DNA from: JAAYUD01 sp036846645
Lineage (GTDB): Bacteria > Bacteroidota > Bacteroidia > Bacteroidales > Bacteroidaceae
Reading direction: 5' to 3'
NCBI GenBank assembly: GCA_036846645.1
Contig: DAIUBN010000046.1
Span: 1-17,034 of the forward strand
DNA: 17,034 bases
The position numbers and the translations under genes were made by a program. The notes beneath the pieces are model-generated. The model made no database searches. It was not told where the DNA came from and saw only the letters and a list, made by a program, of their open reading frames with translations. Shown here in pieces: positions 7,561 through 12,911 of the stretch (the first letter of the stretch is position 1; every line of letters starts with the position of its first letter).

Positions 7561-8052
7561 ATGAAAAATAAGGCTAAAAGGATTTCCCAAATAACGTTGT
7601 GGGTAATATTGAGCATCACCATTTTCATTGCTGTATTATTCTACTTTGGAGGCGAGGTGACCGAGGCACAACGCATTGTCTACGATTTGCCACAACCTGC
7701 ATTCACAGATTTGGTTATCGGATGGGTATTTATCTTACTCATATTAACCCTATTGACTATTTTCTCTTTCGGTATCTTTAATTACTTCAAGAATTACGAA
7801 GATTCTCCTATTCAACGTACTATACAACTCTATAGTGCTGGAGGATTAATATTATTATTAGTTCTCACCTGGTTTATCGGCGATGGTAGTGCATTAAAGA
7901 TAGCAGGCTATGCCGGACACGACAATACTGCCTTTTGGCTAAAGACAGCCGATATGTGGTTTTATTCTATCTGCATTCTGATTCTCACAGCAGTTGGCTT
8001 GATTGTCTCTTTCGGCATTCGTAATTTTCTTAACCATAGAAAGGAGCATTAA
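7561..8052 (+). CDS. Four-helix inner-membrane protein of the exbB-exbD operon
   Basis: A 163-residue protein with four predicted transmembrane helices at about 10-30, 51-72, 92-107 and 132-154, and basic ends. I do not recognise a named domain. From memory, Bacteroidales exbB-exbD-exbD operons often carry a small uncharacterised membrane protein at this position, so it is probably a standing partner of the motor. The start is chosen at the ATG at 7561 because AGGAGG is at 7546-7551. Acidic residues near helices include Asp50 at the start of helix 2 (FTDLVIGWVFILL), Asp108 after helix 3 and Asp131 before helix 4. Asp50 is of interest since the neighbouring ExbD proteins lack their membrane aspartate. 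It is spaced 17 bases from exbB and 3 bases from the next gene, pointing to coupled expression. Confidence 0.8.
   Translation: MKNKAKRISQITLWVILSITIFIAVLFYFGGEVTEAQRIVYDLPQPAFTDLVIGWVFILLILTLLTIFSFGIFNYFKNYEDSPIQRTIQLYSAGGLILLLVLTWFIGDGSALKIAGYAGHDNTAFWLKTADMWFYSICILILTAVGLIVSFGIRNFLNHRKEH
8041..8046 (+). promoter_or_regulatory. Shine-Dalgarno AAGGAG of the first exbD-like gene
   Basis: AAGGAG lies inside the last codons of the upstream membrane-protein gene, nine bases before the ATG at 8056. The three-base gap between the genes and this position suggest translational coupling. Confidence 0.6.
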
Positions 8053-8055
8053 GAG

Positions 8056-8622
8056 ATGTTTCGTGGCAGTAAAATAAACTTGAAAGTACACTTCATAGAG
8101 ACCAGCTATATAGCTTTCTTGCTTTTGGTATTCTTTGTCATCTTTATGTCGATTAATACCAACAAACCTGTGGGGCTAAACATCATCTCGTTAGAAGACT
8201 CTGGAGTGCCAAAGATTACAGACCTTAAGCCACGCAATATATTGAAGATAAAACTCGATAAGAACAATTCACTCACCATCAATGGCGAGAATATATCCAA
8301 CGACCAGGTGAACAGTATAGTGAAAGAATTTATCGATAATCCTGACAATCAGAACAACCTGCCCGAGAAAGGTTGGCGCAACATACCATATTTTGGTCCG
8401 ATGCTCATCACATTGAAACATGTTATTTATTTCGAATATAGCAAACAATCAACTTTTGGTGCCTACATCGATATCCGTAAAAGATTGAGAAATGCTTATA
8501 TGCAACTTTGTGACGAACTGGCAGAAAAGAAATGGCAGAAGAAATTCAAGACATTACTGCCCAATGAGCAAAAAGCTGTATTGATGGTTTATCCACAGCA
8601 GATCTCAGAGAATATATATTAA
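8056..8622 (+). CDS. exbD: ExbD/TolR-like protein lacking the conserved membrane aspartate
   Basis: A 188-residue protein with a short cytoplasmic N-terminus, one transmembrane helix (about 14-34, IETSYIAFLLLVFFVIFMSI) and a periplasmic domain. The segment AYIDIRKRLRNAYMQL followed by a C-terminal YPQQISE resembles the tail of Bacteroidales ExbD proteins as I remember them, and DLKPRNILKIKLDKNNSLTI fits the ExbD periplasmic fold. In ordinary ExbD of this phylum the helix starts with an SMADIAFLLLIFF-type sequence whose Asp (Asp25 in E. coli) is essential. Here the aligned residue is Tyr18 in SYIAFLLLVFF. Glu15, one helical turn earlier, is the only acidic residue near the helix and might compensate. 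The gene follows the four-helix protein by 3 bases and is followed by a second exbD-like gene 15 bases later. Confidence 0.82.
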   Translation: MFRGSKINLKVHFIETSYIAFLLLVFFVIFMSINTNKPVGLNIISLEDSGVPKITDLKPRNILKIKLDKNNSLTINGENISNDQVNSIVKEFIDNPDNQNNLPEKGWRNIPYFGPMLITLKHVIYFEYSKQSTFGAYIDIRKRLRNAYMQLCDELAEKKWQKKFKTLLPNEQKAVLMVYPQQISENIY

Positions 8623-8623
8623 T

Positions 8624-8629
8624 AAGGAG
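8624..8629 (+). promoter_or_regulatory. Shine-Dalgarno AAGGAG of the second exbD-like gene
   Basis: AAGGAG begins two bases after the stop codon of the first exbD-like gene and ends eight bases before the ATG at 8638, supporting that start. Confidence 0.6.
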
Positions 8630-8637
8630 AAAAAGTA

Positions 8638-9072
8638 ATGAGTATTCTAAAAAAGAAAAAGAAACTATCTGTACCATCATTATTGACATACTCTTATGCC
8701 AATCTGGTCTTTCTATTTCTTTTTTTCTTCCTGCTCATGACCAATTATCATAAAAGTACCATCAAATCTCAATTCAATAATACCAAGACCACCCAGCTTA
8801 CTAACTTAGAACGAAAGACATTGGTAACGCTTATCAGCATACAACCTTCGCTCGATAAGAGTGGCAGCAGTATACAAATCAATGATTCTTACGCTACAGT
8901 CGACGATATCTATAATTTTATCATAAAAGAGAGAGCATCGCTCACCGACAAGGATAAAAAGGAAATGATTGTTTCGCTACGTATCGCCAAAGATACGAAT
9001 ATGGGAATTGTCAATCAAGTGAAACAAGCCCTTTTGAAGGCCGGAATTACCAAAGTTGATTATCGTTTATAG
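8638..9072 (+). CDS. exbD: Second ExbD/TolR-like protein, membrane aspartate replaced by asparagine
   Basis: A 144-residue protein with a lysine-rich N-terminus (KKKKK at 5-9), one transmembrane helix (about 15-35, LLTYSYANLVFLFLFFFLLM) and a periplasmic domain ending in the ExbD-type pattern VSLRIAKDTNMGIVNQVKQA then LLKAGITKVDYRL. Alignment of ANLVFLFLFFF with the usual ADIAFLLLIFF puts Asn22 where the proton-handling Asp is expected. No acidic residue lies in or next to the helix. The length and C-terminus are otherwise normal for ExbD. It is the last gene of the operon, 15 bases after the first exbD-like gene; no tonB follows. Its stop codon lies inside the left arm of a 10-bp inverted repeat (9069-9124). 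Confidence 0.8.
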   Translation: MSILKKKKKLSVPSLLTYSYANLVFLFLFFFLLMTNYHKSTIKSQFNNTKTTQLTNLERKTLVTLISIQPSLDKSGSSIQINDSYATVDDIYNFIIKERASLTDKDKKEMIVSLRIAKDTNMGIVNQVKQALLKAGITKVDYRL

Positions 9073-9124
9073 CCAAATTTCGACTTAAATGACGAATTGC
9101 CAATTCTTCATGATATTTGGCTAT
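9069..9124. repeat. 10-bp perfect inverted repeat spanning the exbD stop codon and the thioredoxin leader
   Basis: ATAGCCAAAT at 9069-9078 and ATTTGGCTAT at 9115-9124 are perfect reverse complements separated by 36 bases. Inside lies a smaller dyad, GAATT-GCC-AATTC. The left arm includes the TAG stop of the second exbD-like gene and the right arm ends 22 bases before the thioredoxin -7 box. There is no T tract after it, so it does not look like a standard terminator. It could be an RNA structure ending or stabilising the operon message, or a site for a regulator of the thioredoxin gene. Confidence 0.5.
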
Positions 9125-9146
9125 CTTCCACATTATATAAATGGTC

Positions 9147-9154
9147 TATCTTTG
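9147..9154 (+). promoter_or_regulatory. -7 promoter box (TATCTTTG) of the thioredoxin gene
   Basis: TATCTTTG exactly matches TAnnTTTG and lies 25 bases before the ATG at 9180. No convincing TTTG is found at the usual 19-21-base distance upstream, so the promoter may be weak or need an activator. Confidence 0.5.
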
Positions 9155-9179
9155 CAGTATCAAATAAAACAATAATGTT

Positions 9180-9668
9180 ATGAAGATATTAAAAACAACT
9201 TTCACTGTATTATTTATATTGCTTACAGCCACTGCATGTGCTGGTAACGGCAATAAAAACAAAGAACTGAGTAATAACGTAACTAAACAAAAAGAAGGAG
9301 AAAAGACTATGACTGTAGTACATCTTACTAAAGCAGAATTTTTAAATAAAGTTTACAACTTTGAGAAGAATCCTAACGCATGGAAATTTGAGGGAAACAA
9401 ACCTGCTATTGTAGATTTCTTTGCTACATGGTGTGGCCCTTGCAAAGCATTATCGCCCATCATGGAAGAGTTGGCACAAGAGTATAATGGAAAGGTAGAT
9501 ATCTATAAAATAGATGTCGACCAGGAAGAAGAACTCGCAGCAGCATTCGGAGTTCGCAGCATTCCTACTCTACTCTTCATCCCGATGCAAGGCAAACCCA
9601 CAATCACTCAAGGTGCAATGCCAAAGGCTGAACTCAAGAGAATGATAGACGAACACCTGTTGAAATAA
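9180..9668 (+). CDS. Secreted, possibly lipid-anchored thioredoxin-fold protein
   Basis: A 162-residue protein. Residues 1-19 form a hydrophobic signal segment ending LLTATAC, so Cys20 may be lipidated; the residue at -3 is Ala, not the usual Leu, so a plain signal peptide is possible. A polar linker (about 21-44) leads to a complete thioredoxin domain with the redox motif WCGPC (Cys85, Cys88), the KIDVDQEEELAAAFGVRSIPT stretch around 110-130 and cis-Pro129. It should reduce or exchange disulfides in envelope proteins. An internal ATG at 9309 (Met44) has its own AAGGAG at 9295-9300 and would yield a 119-residue cytoplasmic thioredoxin beginning MTVVHLTKAEF. It has its own -7 box at 9147-9154 and is followed by a strong terminator, so it is probably a single-gene transcript. 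Confidence 0.92.
   Translation: MKILKTTFTVLFILLTATACAGNGNKNKELSNNVTKQKEGEKTMTVVHLTKAEFLNKVYNFEKNPNAWKFEGNKPAIVDFFATWCGPCKALSPIMEELAQEYNGKVDIYKIDVDQEEELAAAFGVRSIPTLLFIPMQGKPTITQGAMPKAELKRMIDEHLLK
9295..9300 (+). promoter_or_regulatory. Internal Shine-Dalgarno AAGGAG before Met44 of the thioredoxin
   Basis: AAGGAG ends eight bases before the in-frame ATG at 9309, ideal spacing for a second start exactly at the join between leader/linker and thioredoxin domain. It may be a by-product of the Lys-Glu-Gly-Glu-Lys codons. Confidence 0.35.
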
Positions 9669-9700
9669 CAGCATAACCACTTAATGTTAATAATAAATAA

Positions 9701-9735
9701 GGATAGAGCGAAAACTTTCGTTCTATCCTTTTTTT
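9701..9735 (+). terminator. Rho-independent terminator after the thioredoxin gene
   Basis: GGATAGAGCGAA at 9701-9712 pairs with TTCGTTCTATCC at 9717-9728 (12 bp, one G-T pair, loop AACT), followed directly by seven Ts at 9729-9735. It starts 32 bases after the stop codon. This is the clearest terminator in the window. Confidence 0.85.
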
Positions 9736-9737
9736 AC

Positions 9738-9745
9738 TACTTTTG
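9738..9745 (+). promoter_or_regulatory. -7 promoter box (TACTTTTG) of the AraC-family gene
   Basis: TACTTTTG matches TAnnTTTG and starts two bases after the T tract of the thioredoxin terminator, so the -33 region lies inside the terminator stem (TTTC at 9716-9719, 18-base spacer, imperfect). Predicted leader before the ATG at 9793 is about 40 bases. Confidence 0.45.
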
Positions 9746-9792
9746 TGGCAAGAGAATATCGGTATTTTATCTAAACTAACAAATTTGCACCT

Positions 9793-10629
9793 ATGGAATA
9801 CAAACTCAGCACGCCTCTCAACGGAAGCATGATTATTACGTCCGAATTGCATACCAATCGACAGATGTTGCAAGACAAATCGCTCTACAAATTTATTTGG
9901 GTAAGAAGTGGAGAAGTTACAATTGAAGTAGACCATGTATTGATGCGACTCATTCCCAACGAAGTAATCACACTCTCACCCCTCCATCATATTCTGTTTG
10001 TCGAAGTAAACGGAGAATACACCACTTTATTGTTCAACAGCAACTTCTATTGCATCTTTGGTCACGACAAAGAAGTATCGTGCAATGGTTTCTTATTCAA
10101 TGGTTCTTCCAACATCATGCAACTTCAGCTTTCCGAGTCGCAGATAGACAAATTGCAAAGTATCTTCGATAATTTCATTGATGAGTGCCAACTCAAAGAC
10201 AGCCAGCAAGAAGAGATGATGCGCATACTGCTCAAACAATTTATTATCACTTGTACCCGCATTGCCCGTTCTAAGTTTTCTGTCACAGAGAAAGATGAAC
10301 CTAGTTTCGATATAGTCAGACAATTTTATGTACTGGTCGACTCCCATTATAAGGAGAAGAAACAAGTGCAAGACTATGCAGACTTGCTATTCCGTTCTCC
10401 CAAAACCATATCAAATCTGTTTGCAGAATACGGACTTCCTACACCACTCAAAGTGATTCACGAAAGAGTGTTCGCCGAAGCCAAGCGTCTATTGCTCTAC
10501 ACCAACAAAAGTGCAAAGGAGATTGGCGATATCGTAGGCTTTGAAGATATTGCCTCTTTCAGCAGATTTTTCAAAAAAATGGCACAAGAAAGTATCTCTG
10601 AATATCGAAAAAGGGAGAAGAAAGAATAA
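9793..10629 (+). CDS. AraC-family transcriptional regulator
   Basis: A 278-residue cytoplasmic regulator. The N-terminal half (about 1-160) looks like a cupin-type sensing domain (for example FIWVRSGEVTIEVDHVLMRL at 34-53, PNEVITLSP at 55-63). The C-terminal AraC DNA-binding domain has two helix-turn-helix units, at about 192-213 (QDYADLLFRSPKTISNLFAE) and 241-262 (AKEIGDIVGFEDIASFSRFF), with the typical GFED..SFSRFFKK motif. The sensing domain carries Cys87 and Cys97 (NFYCIF and EVSCNGF), plus Cys132 and Cys154. From memory, the FYCI..HDKEVSCNG stretch recurs in Bacteroidales AraC proteins. It lies 92 bases upstream of the DUF417 gene in the same orientation and is a good candidate for its regulator. 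The effector is unknown. Confidence 0.9.
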   Translation: MEYKLSTPLNGSMIITSELHTNRQMLQDKSLYKFIWVRSGEVTIEVDHVLMRLIPNEVITLSPLHHILFVEVNGEYTTLLFNSNFYCIFGHDKEVSCNGFLFNGSSNIMQLQLSESQIDKLQSIFDNFIDECQLKDSQQEEMMRILLKQFIITCTRIARSKFSVTEKDEPSFDIVRQFYVLVDSHYKEKKQVQDYADLLFRSPKTISNLFAEYGLPTPLKVIHERVFAEAKRLLLYTNKSAKEIGDIVGFEDIASFSRFFKKMAQESISEYRKREKKE

Positions 10630-10650
10630 TTGCCAACTTATACGGCAGTT

Positions 10651-10687
10651 TTGCTATTTAGCAATATCCCCCGAAGCGCTATCTTTG
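10651..10687 (+). promoter_or_regulatory. Promoter and near-palindrome upstream of the DUF417 gene
   Basis: The -7 box TATCTTTG is at 10680-10687, with TTTA at 10657-10660 as an imperfect -33 element (19-base spacer). A short dyad TTGCTA-TT-TAGCAA at 10651-10664 overlaps that -33 element and is placed where a regulator such as the adjacent AraC protein could act. The leader before the ATG at 10722 is about 30 bases. Confidence 0.42.
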
Positions 10688-10721
10688 TATCATAATTAAA
10701 AACCCTAAAAGATTATTATTT

Positions 10722-11306
10722 ATGATGTCAAAGATTAATGCACTGTTCAATCAGTTTTTAGAAATTGCAGCTTCGTCTCAGAAGCTTGGTATTCACCTTA
10801 TTCGCGTTGCGATTTTGGTTATCTTCGTTTGGATAGGCGGACTAAAGTTTTGGAACTACGAAGCCGAAGGTATCGTTCCGTTCGTTGCCAACAGTCCATT
10901 TATGAGTTTCTTCTATACAAAAAGCGCACCCGAATACAAAGAATATAAGCTTAAAGAAGGCGAATTCAACGCTAAAAAGGTTGAGTGGCACAAAGAAAAC
11001 AATACCTATGGTTACGCTCACGGATTGGGTATACTCATCGTATCTATCGGTATCCTTACTTTCTTAGGCATCTTCTTCCCTAAAGTTGGACTTATCGGTG
11101 CTATTCTTGCCATCATTATGACCATAGGAACGCTATCTTTCCTCGTCACCACGCCCGAATGTTGGGTGCCCGATCTGGGGAGTGGAGAGCACGGATTCCC
11201 GTTACTTAGCGGTGCAGGCCGATTAGTGATAAAAGATACTGCCATACTTGCCGGAGCGTTAGTGGTACTCTCTGATAGTGCTCGTACCATTCTGAAAAGA
11301 AAATAA
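10722..11306 (+). CDS. DUF417/YkgB (RclC-like) inner-membrane protein
   Basis: A 194-residue membrane protein with four predicted helices at about 24-43, 100-119, 121-143 and 168-184. Family signatures are visible: GGLKFWNYEAEGIVPFVANS at 39-58, and SFLVTTPECWVP (about 139-150) followed by GFPLLSGAGRLVIKD (158-172). E. coli relatives are YkgB (RclC), part of the reactive-chlorine resistance set, and related DoxX-like proteins; their biochemical function is not settled. The region between helices 1 and 2 (about 60-98) is long and charged. Cys147 is the only cysteine. Two adjacent ATGs (10722 and 10725) could both start the protein. A divergent or repressing role for the adjacent AraC gene is possible. 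A strong hairpin 64 bases downstream probably ends the transcript. Confidence 0.88.
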   Translation: MMSKINALFNQFLEIAASSQKLGIHLIRVAILVIFVWIGGLKFWNYEAEGIVPFVANSPFMSFFYTKSAPEYKEYKLKEGEFNAKKVEWHKENNTYGYAHGLGILIVSIGILTFLGIFFPKVGLIGAILAIIMTIGTLSFLVTTPECWVPDLGSGEHGFPLLSGAGRLVIKDTAILAGALVVLSDSARTILKRK

Positions 11307-11369
11307 GATATTCATATTATACAAACTCATCTTCCTTACAATTAACTTACGTTTGATTAGTATTTCCAC

Positions 11370-11410
11370 ACATCCGAAGTTTGCAAGAGCGATTGACAAA
11401 CTTCGGATGT
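11370..11410 (+). terminator. Perfect 14-bp hairpin after the DUF417 gene, candidate terminator
   Basis: ACATCCGAAGTTTG at 11370-11383 and CAAACTTCGGATGT at 11397-11410 are perfect reverse complements with a 13-base loop. It lies 63 bases after the DUF417 stop codon and about 27 bases before the WYL gene promoter. There is no T tract on either side (TTCGCAAAAAA follows), so classical termination is not certain. It could be an RNA processing structure or a protein-binding dyad. Confidence 0.5.
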
Positions 11411-11436
11411 TTCGCAAAAAATAATTACCTGTATCG

Positions 11437-11466
11437 TTTAATGGCTCATATAATAATGTATCTTTG
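11437..11466 (+). promoter_or_regulatory. Putative promoter of the WYL regulator-exonuclease operon
   Basis: TATCTTTG at 11459-11466 matches the -7 consensus, with TTTA at 11437-11440 as an imperfect -33 element (18-base spacer). The ATG at 11492 follows 25 bases later. Confidence 0.5.
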
Positions 11467-11491
11467 TAGTACACATTAAAGATCAATAAAT

Positions 11492-12403
11492 ATGGCAGGC
11501 AATATCTTTAGAAAATACATTTGGCTAGTCGATACCATTTATCGTGCAGGCCACGAAGGAATCACCCAAAAAGAGATTAATGAACGTTGGGTAAAAAGTG
11601 ATTTAAGCGATGGTCTTCCTATTCCCCGAAAGACATTCAACAACCACAGAATACAGATTGAAGAGATATTCAATATCAATATAGACTGCCATAGCGGCAC
11701 CTACCGATATTATATCGACTTCGATGAAGAGCTAGAGAAAAAAGGTCTCAGATCGTGGTTGCTCAACACATTCTCCATAAGCAATCTACTAAATGATTGT
11801 GGCGATATCCGCGAACGAATTCTGTTAGAATCTATTCCATCAGGGCAGCAATATCTCACAGCCTTTATAGAAGCCATGCGCGGCAACTTCACCATGGAGA
11901 TGACATATCAAAGTTTCAATCGCACTGAACCATCAACTTACACCATCGAGCCCTATTGCATCAAGTTCTTCAAGCAAAGATGGTATGTTGTAGCCTACTC
12001 AGAGCTTGCTGAAGAGACTAGAACATACGCTTTCGACCGAATACAAAGCATCAAAGTGAATGAGAGCCACTTCAAGCTGCCCAATGATTTTGATGCCGGC
12101 ACCTATTTTGTCAATAGCTTCGGCATTATTATTGAAAAAGATAAGAAGCCTGAGAAAGTCACTATCAACGTATATAACGAACAAGAAAAGTATCTCGACA
12201 AACTACCTCTTCATCCTTCTCAGCAGCGGGTAGCCAAAGAAGGTGATCATTATGTCTACAACTATTTCGTTGTACCAACATTCGATTTCAAACAGGCTAT
12301 TCTTTCATACGGCAGTTGCCTTGAGGTGGTCACACCCAAATGGTTTGCCGATTGGATAGCAGATGATGTAGAAGCCATGCACGAATTCTATTCAAAACGC
12401 TGA
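11492..12403 (+). CDS. WYL-domain transcriptional regulator
   Basis: A 303-residue cytoplasmic protein. Residues about 5-75 form a winged helix-turn-helix (GITQKEINERWVKSDLSDGL, then PIPRKTFNNHRIQIEEIF). Residues about 130-190 are the WYL domain, with IEPYCIKFFKQRWYVVAYSE (153-171; Trp164-Tyr165) and the following RTYAFDRIQSI. Residues 222-300 fit the WCX C-terminal extension (KVTINVYNEQEKYLDKLPLH). WYL domains bind nucleic acid or small ligands and control many stress, phage-defence and DNA-repair operons. The gene is followed 5 bases later by a DEDDh exonuclease, which suggests that the regulator controls its own two-gene operon. No defence genes are visible next to it. Confidence 0.9.
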   Translation: MAGNIFRKYIWLVDTIYRAGHEGITQKEINERWVKSDLSDGLPIPRKTFNNHRIQIEEIFNINIDCHSGTYRYYIDFDEELEKKGLRSWLLNTFSISNLLNDCGDIRERILLESIPSGQQYLTAFIEAMRGNFTMEMTYQSFNRTEPSTYTIEPYCIKFFKQRWYVVAYSELAEETRTYAFDRIQSIKVNESHFKLPNDFDAGTYFVNSFGIIIEKDKKPEKVTINVYNEQEKYLDKLPLHPSQQRVAKEGDHYVYNYFVVPTFDFKQAILSYGSCLEVVTPKWFADWIADDVEAMHEFYSKR

Positions 12404-12408
12404 ACTCA

Positions 12409-12903
12409 ATGGATAACTTTATAGCAATAGATTTCGAAACAGCCAATAGTAGTCCGACAAGTGTTTGCAGCGTCGGGCTAGTATTTGTAGAAGATGGTAT
12501 TATCAAGAATAGTATGTATAGGCTGATTCATCCCGAACCGGATTACTACAGCTATTTCAATACACAAATCCATGGATTGACGAAAGCAGACACCGACAAT
12601 GCCGACATCTTCCCCGTAGTATGGAAAGAGATAGCGCCACTTATTGGAGATTTGCCGTTTGTAGCCCACAATAGTCCATTTGACGAGGGTTGCCTGAAAG
12701 CTGTTTTCAGGACCTATCAGATGGACTATCCCGACTACCCATTCTACTGCACCTGCAGAGCGGCGCGCAAAGTATTTGGCAAGCAACTTCCCAATCATCG
12801 ACTACCAACAGTAGCAGCACACTGCGGATACGACTTGACGAAGCATCACAATGCTCTTGCCGATGCCGAAGCTTGTGCAGCAATAGCAATAAAGATATTA
12901 TAA
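12409..12903 (+). CDS. DEDDh-family 3'-5' exonuclease (DnaQ-like)
   Basis: A 164-residue stand-alone exonuclease domain. Exo I motif: AIDFETANSS with Asp8 and Glu10. Exo II: AHNSPFDEGCL with Asp92. Exo III: HHNALADAEA with His147 and Asp152, the HxAxxD spacing of the DEDDh type. All catalytic residues are present, so it should hydrolyse DNA or RNA from the 3' end with two metal ions. It resembles the DNA polymerase III epsilon proofreading domain but has no polymerase-binding tail, so a role in repair, RNA trimming or defence is as likely as proofreading. It starts 5 bases after the WYL gene and ends 8 bases from the convergent SusD gene. Confidence 0.93.
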   Translation: MDNFIAIDFETANSSPTSVCSVGLVFVEDGIIKNSMYRLIHPEPDYYSYFNTQIHGLTKADTDNADIFPVVWKEIAPLIGDLPFVAHNSPFDEGCLKAVFRTYQMDYPDYPFYCTCRAARKVFGKQLPNHRLPTVAAHCGYDLTKHHNALADAEACAAIAIKIL

Positions 12904-12911
12904 CGTTCTGG

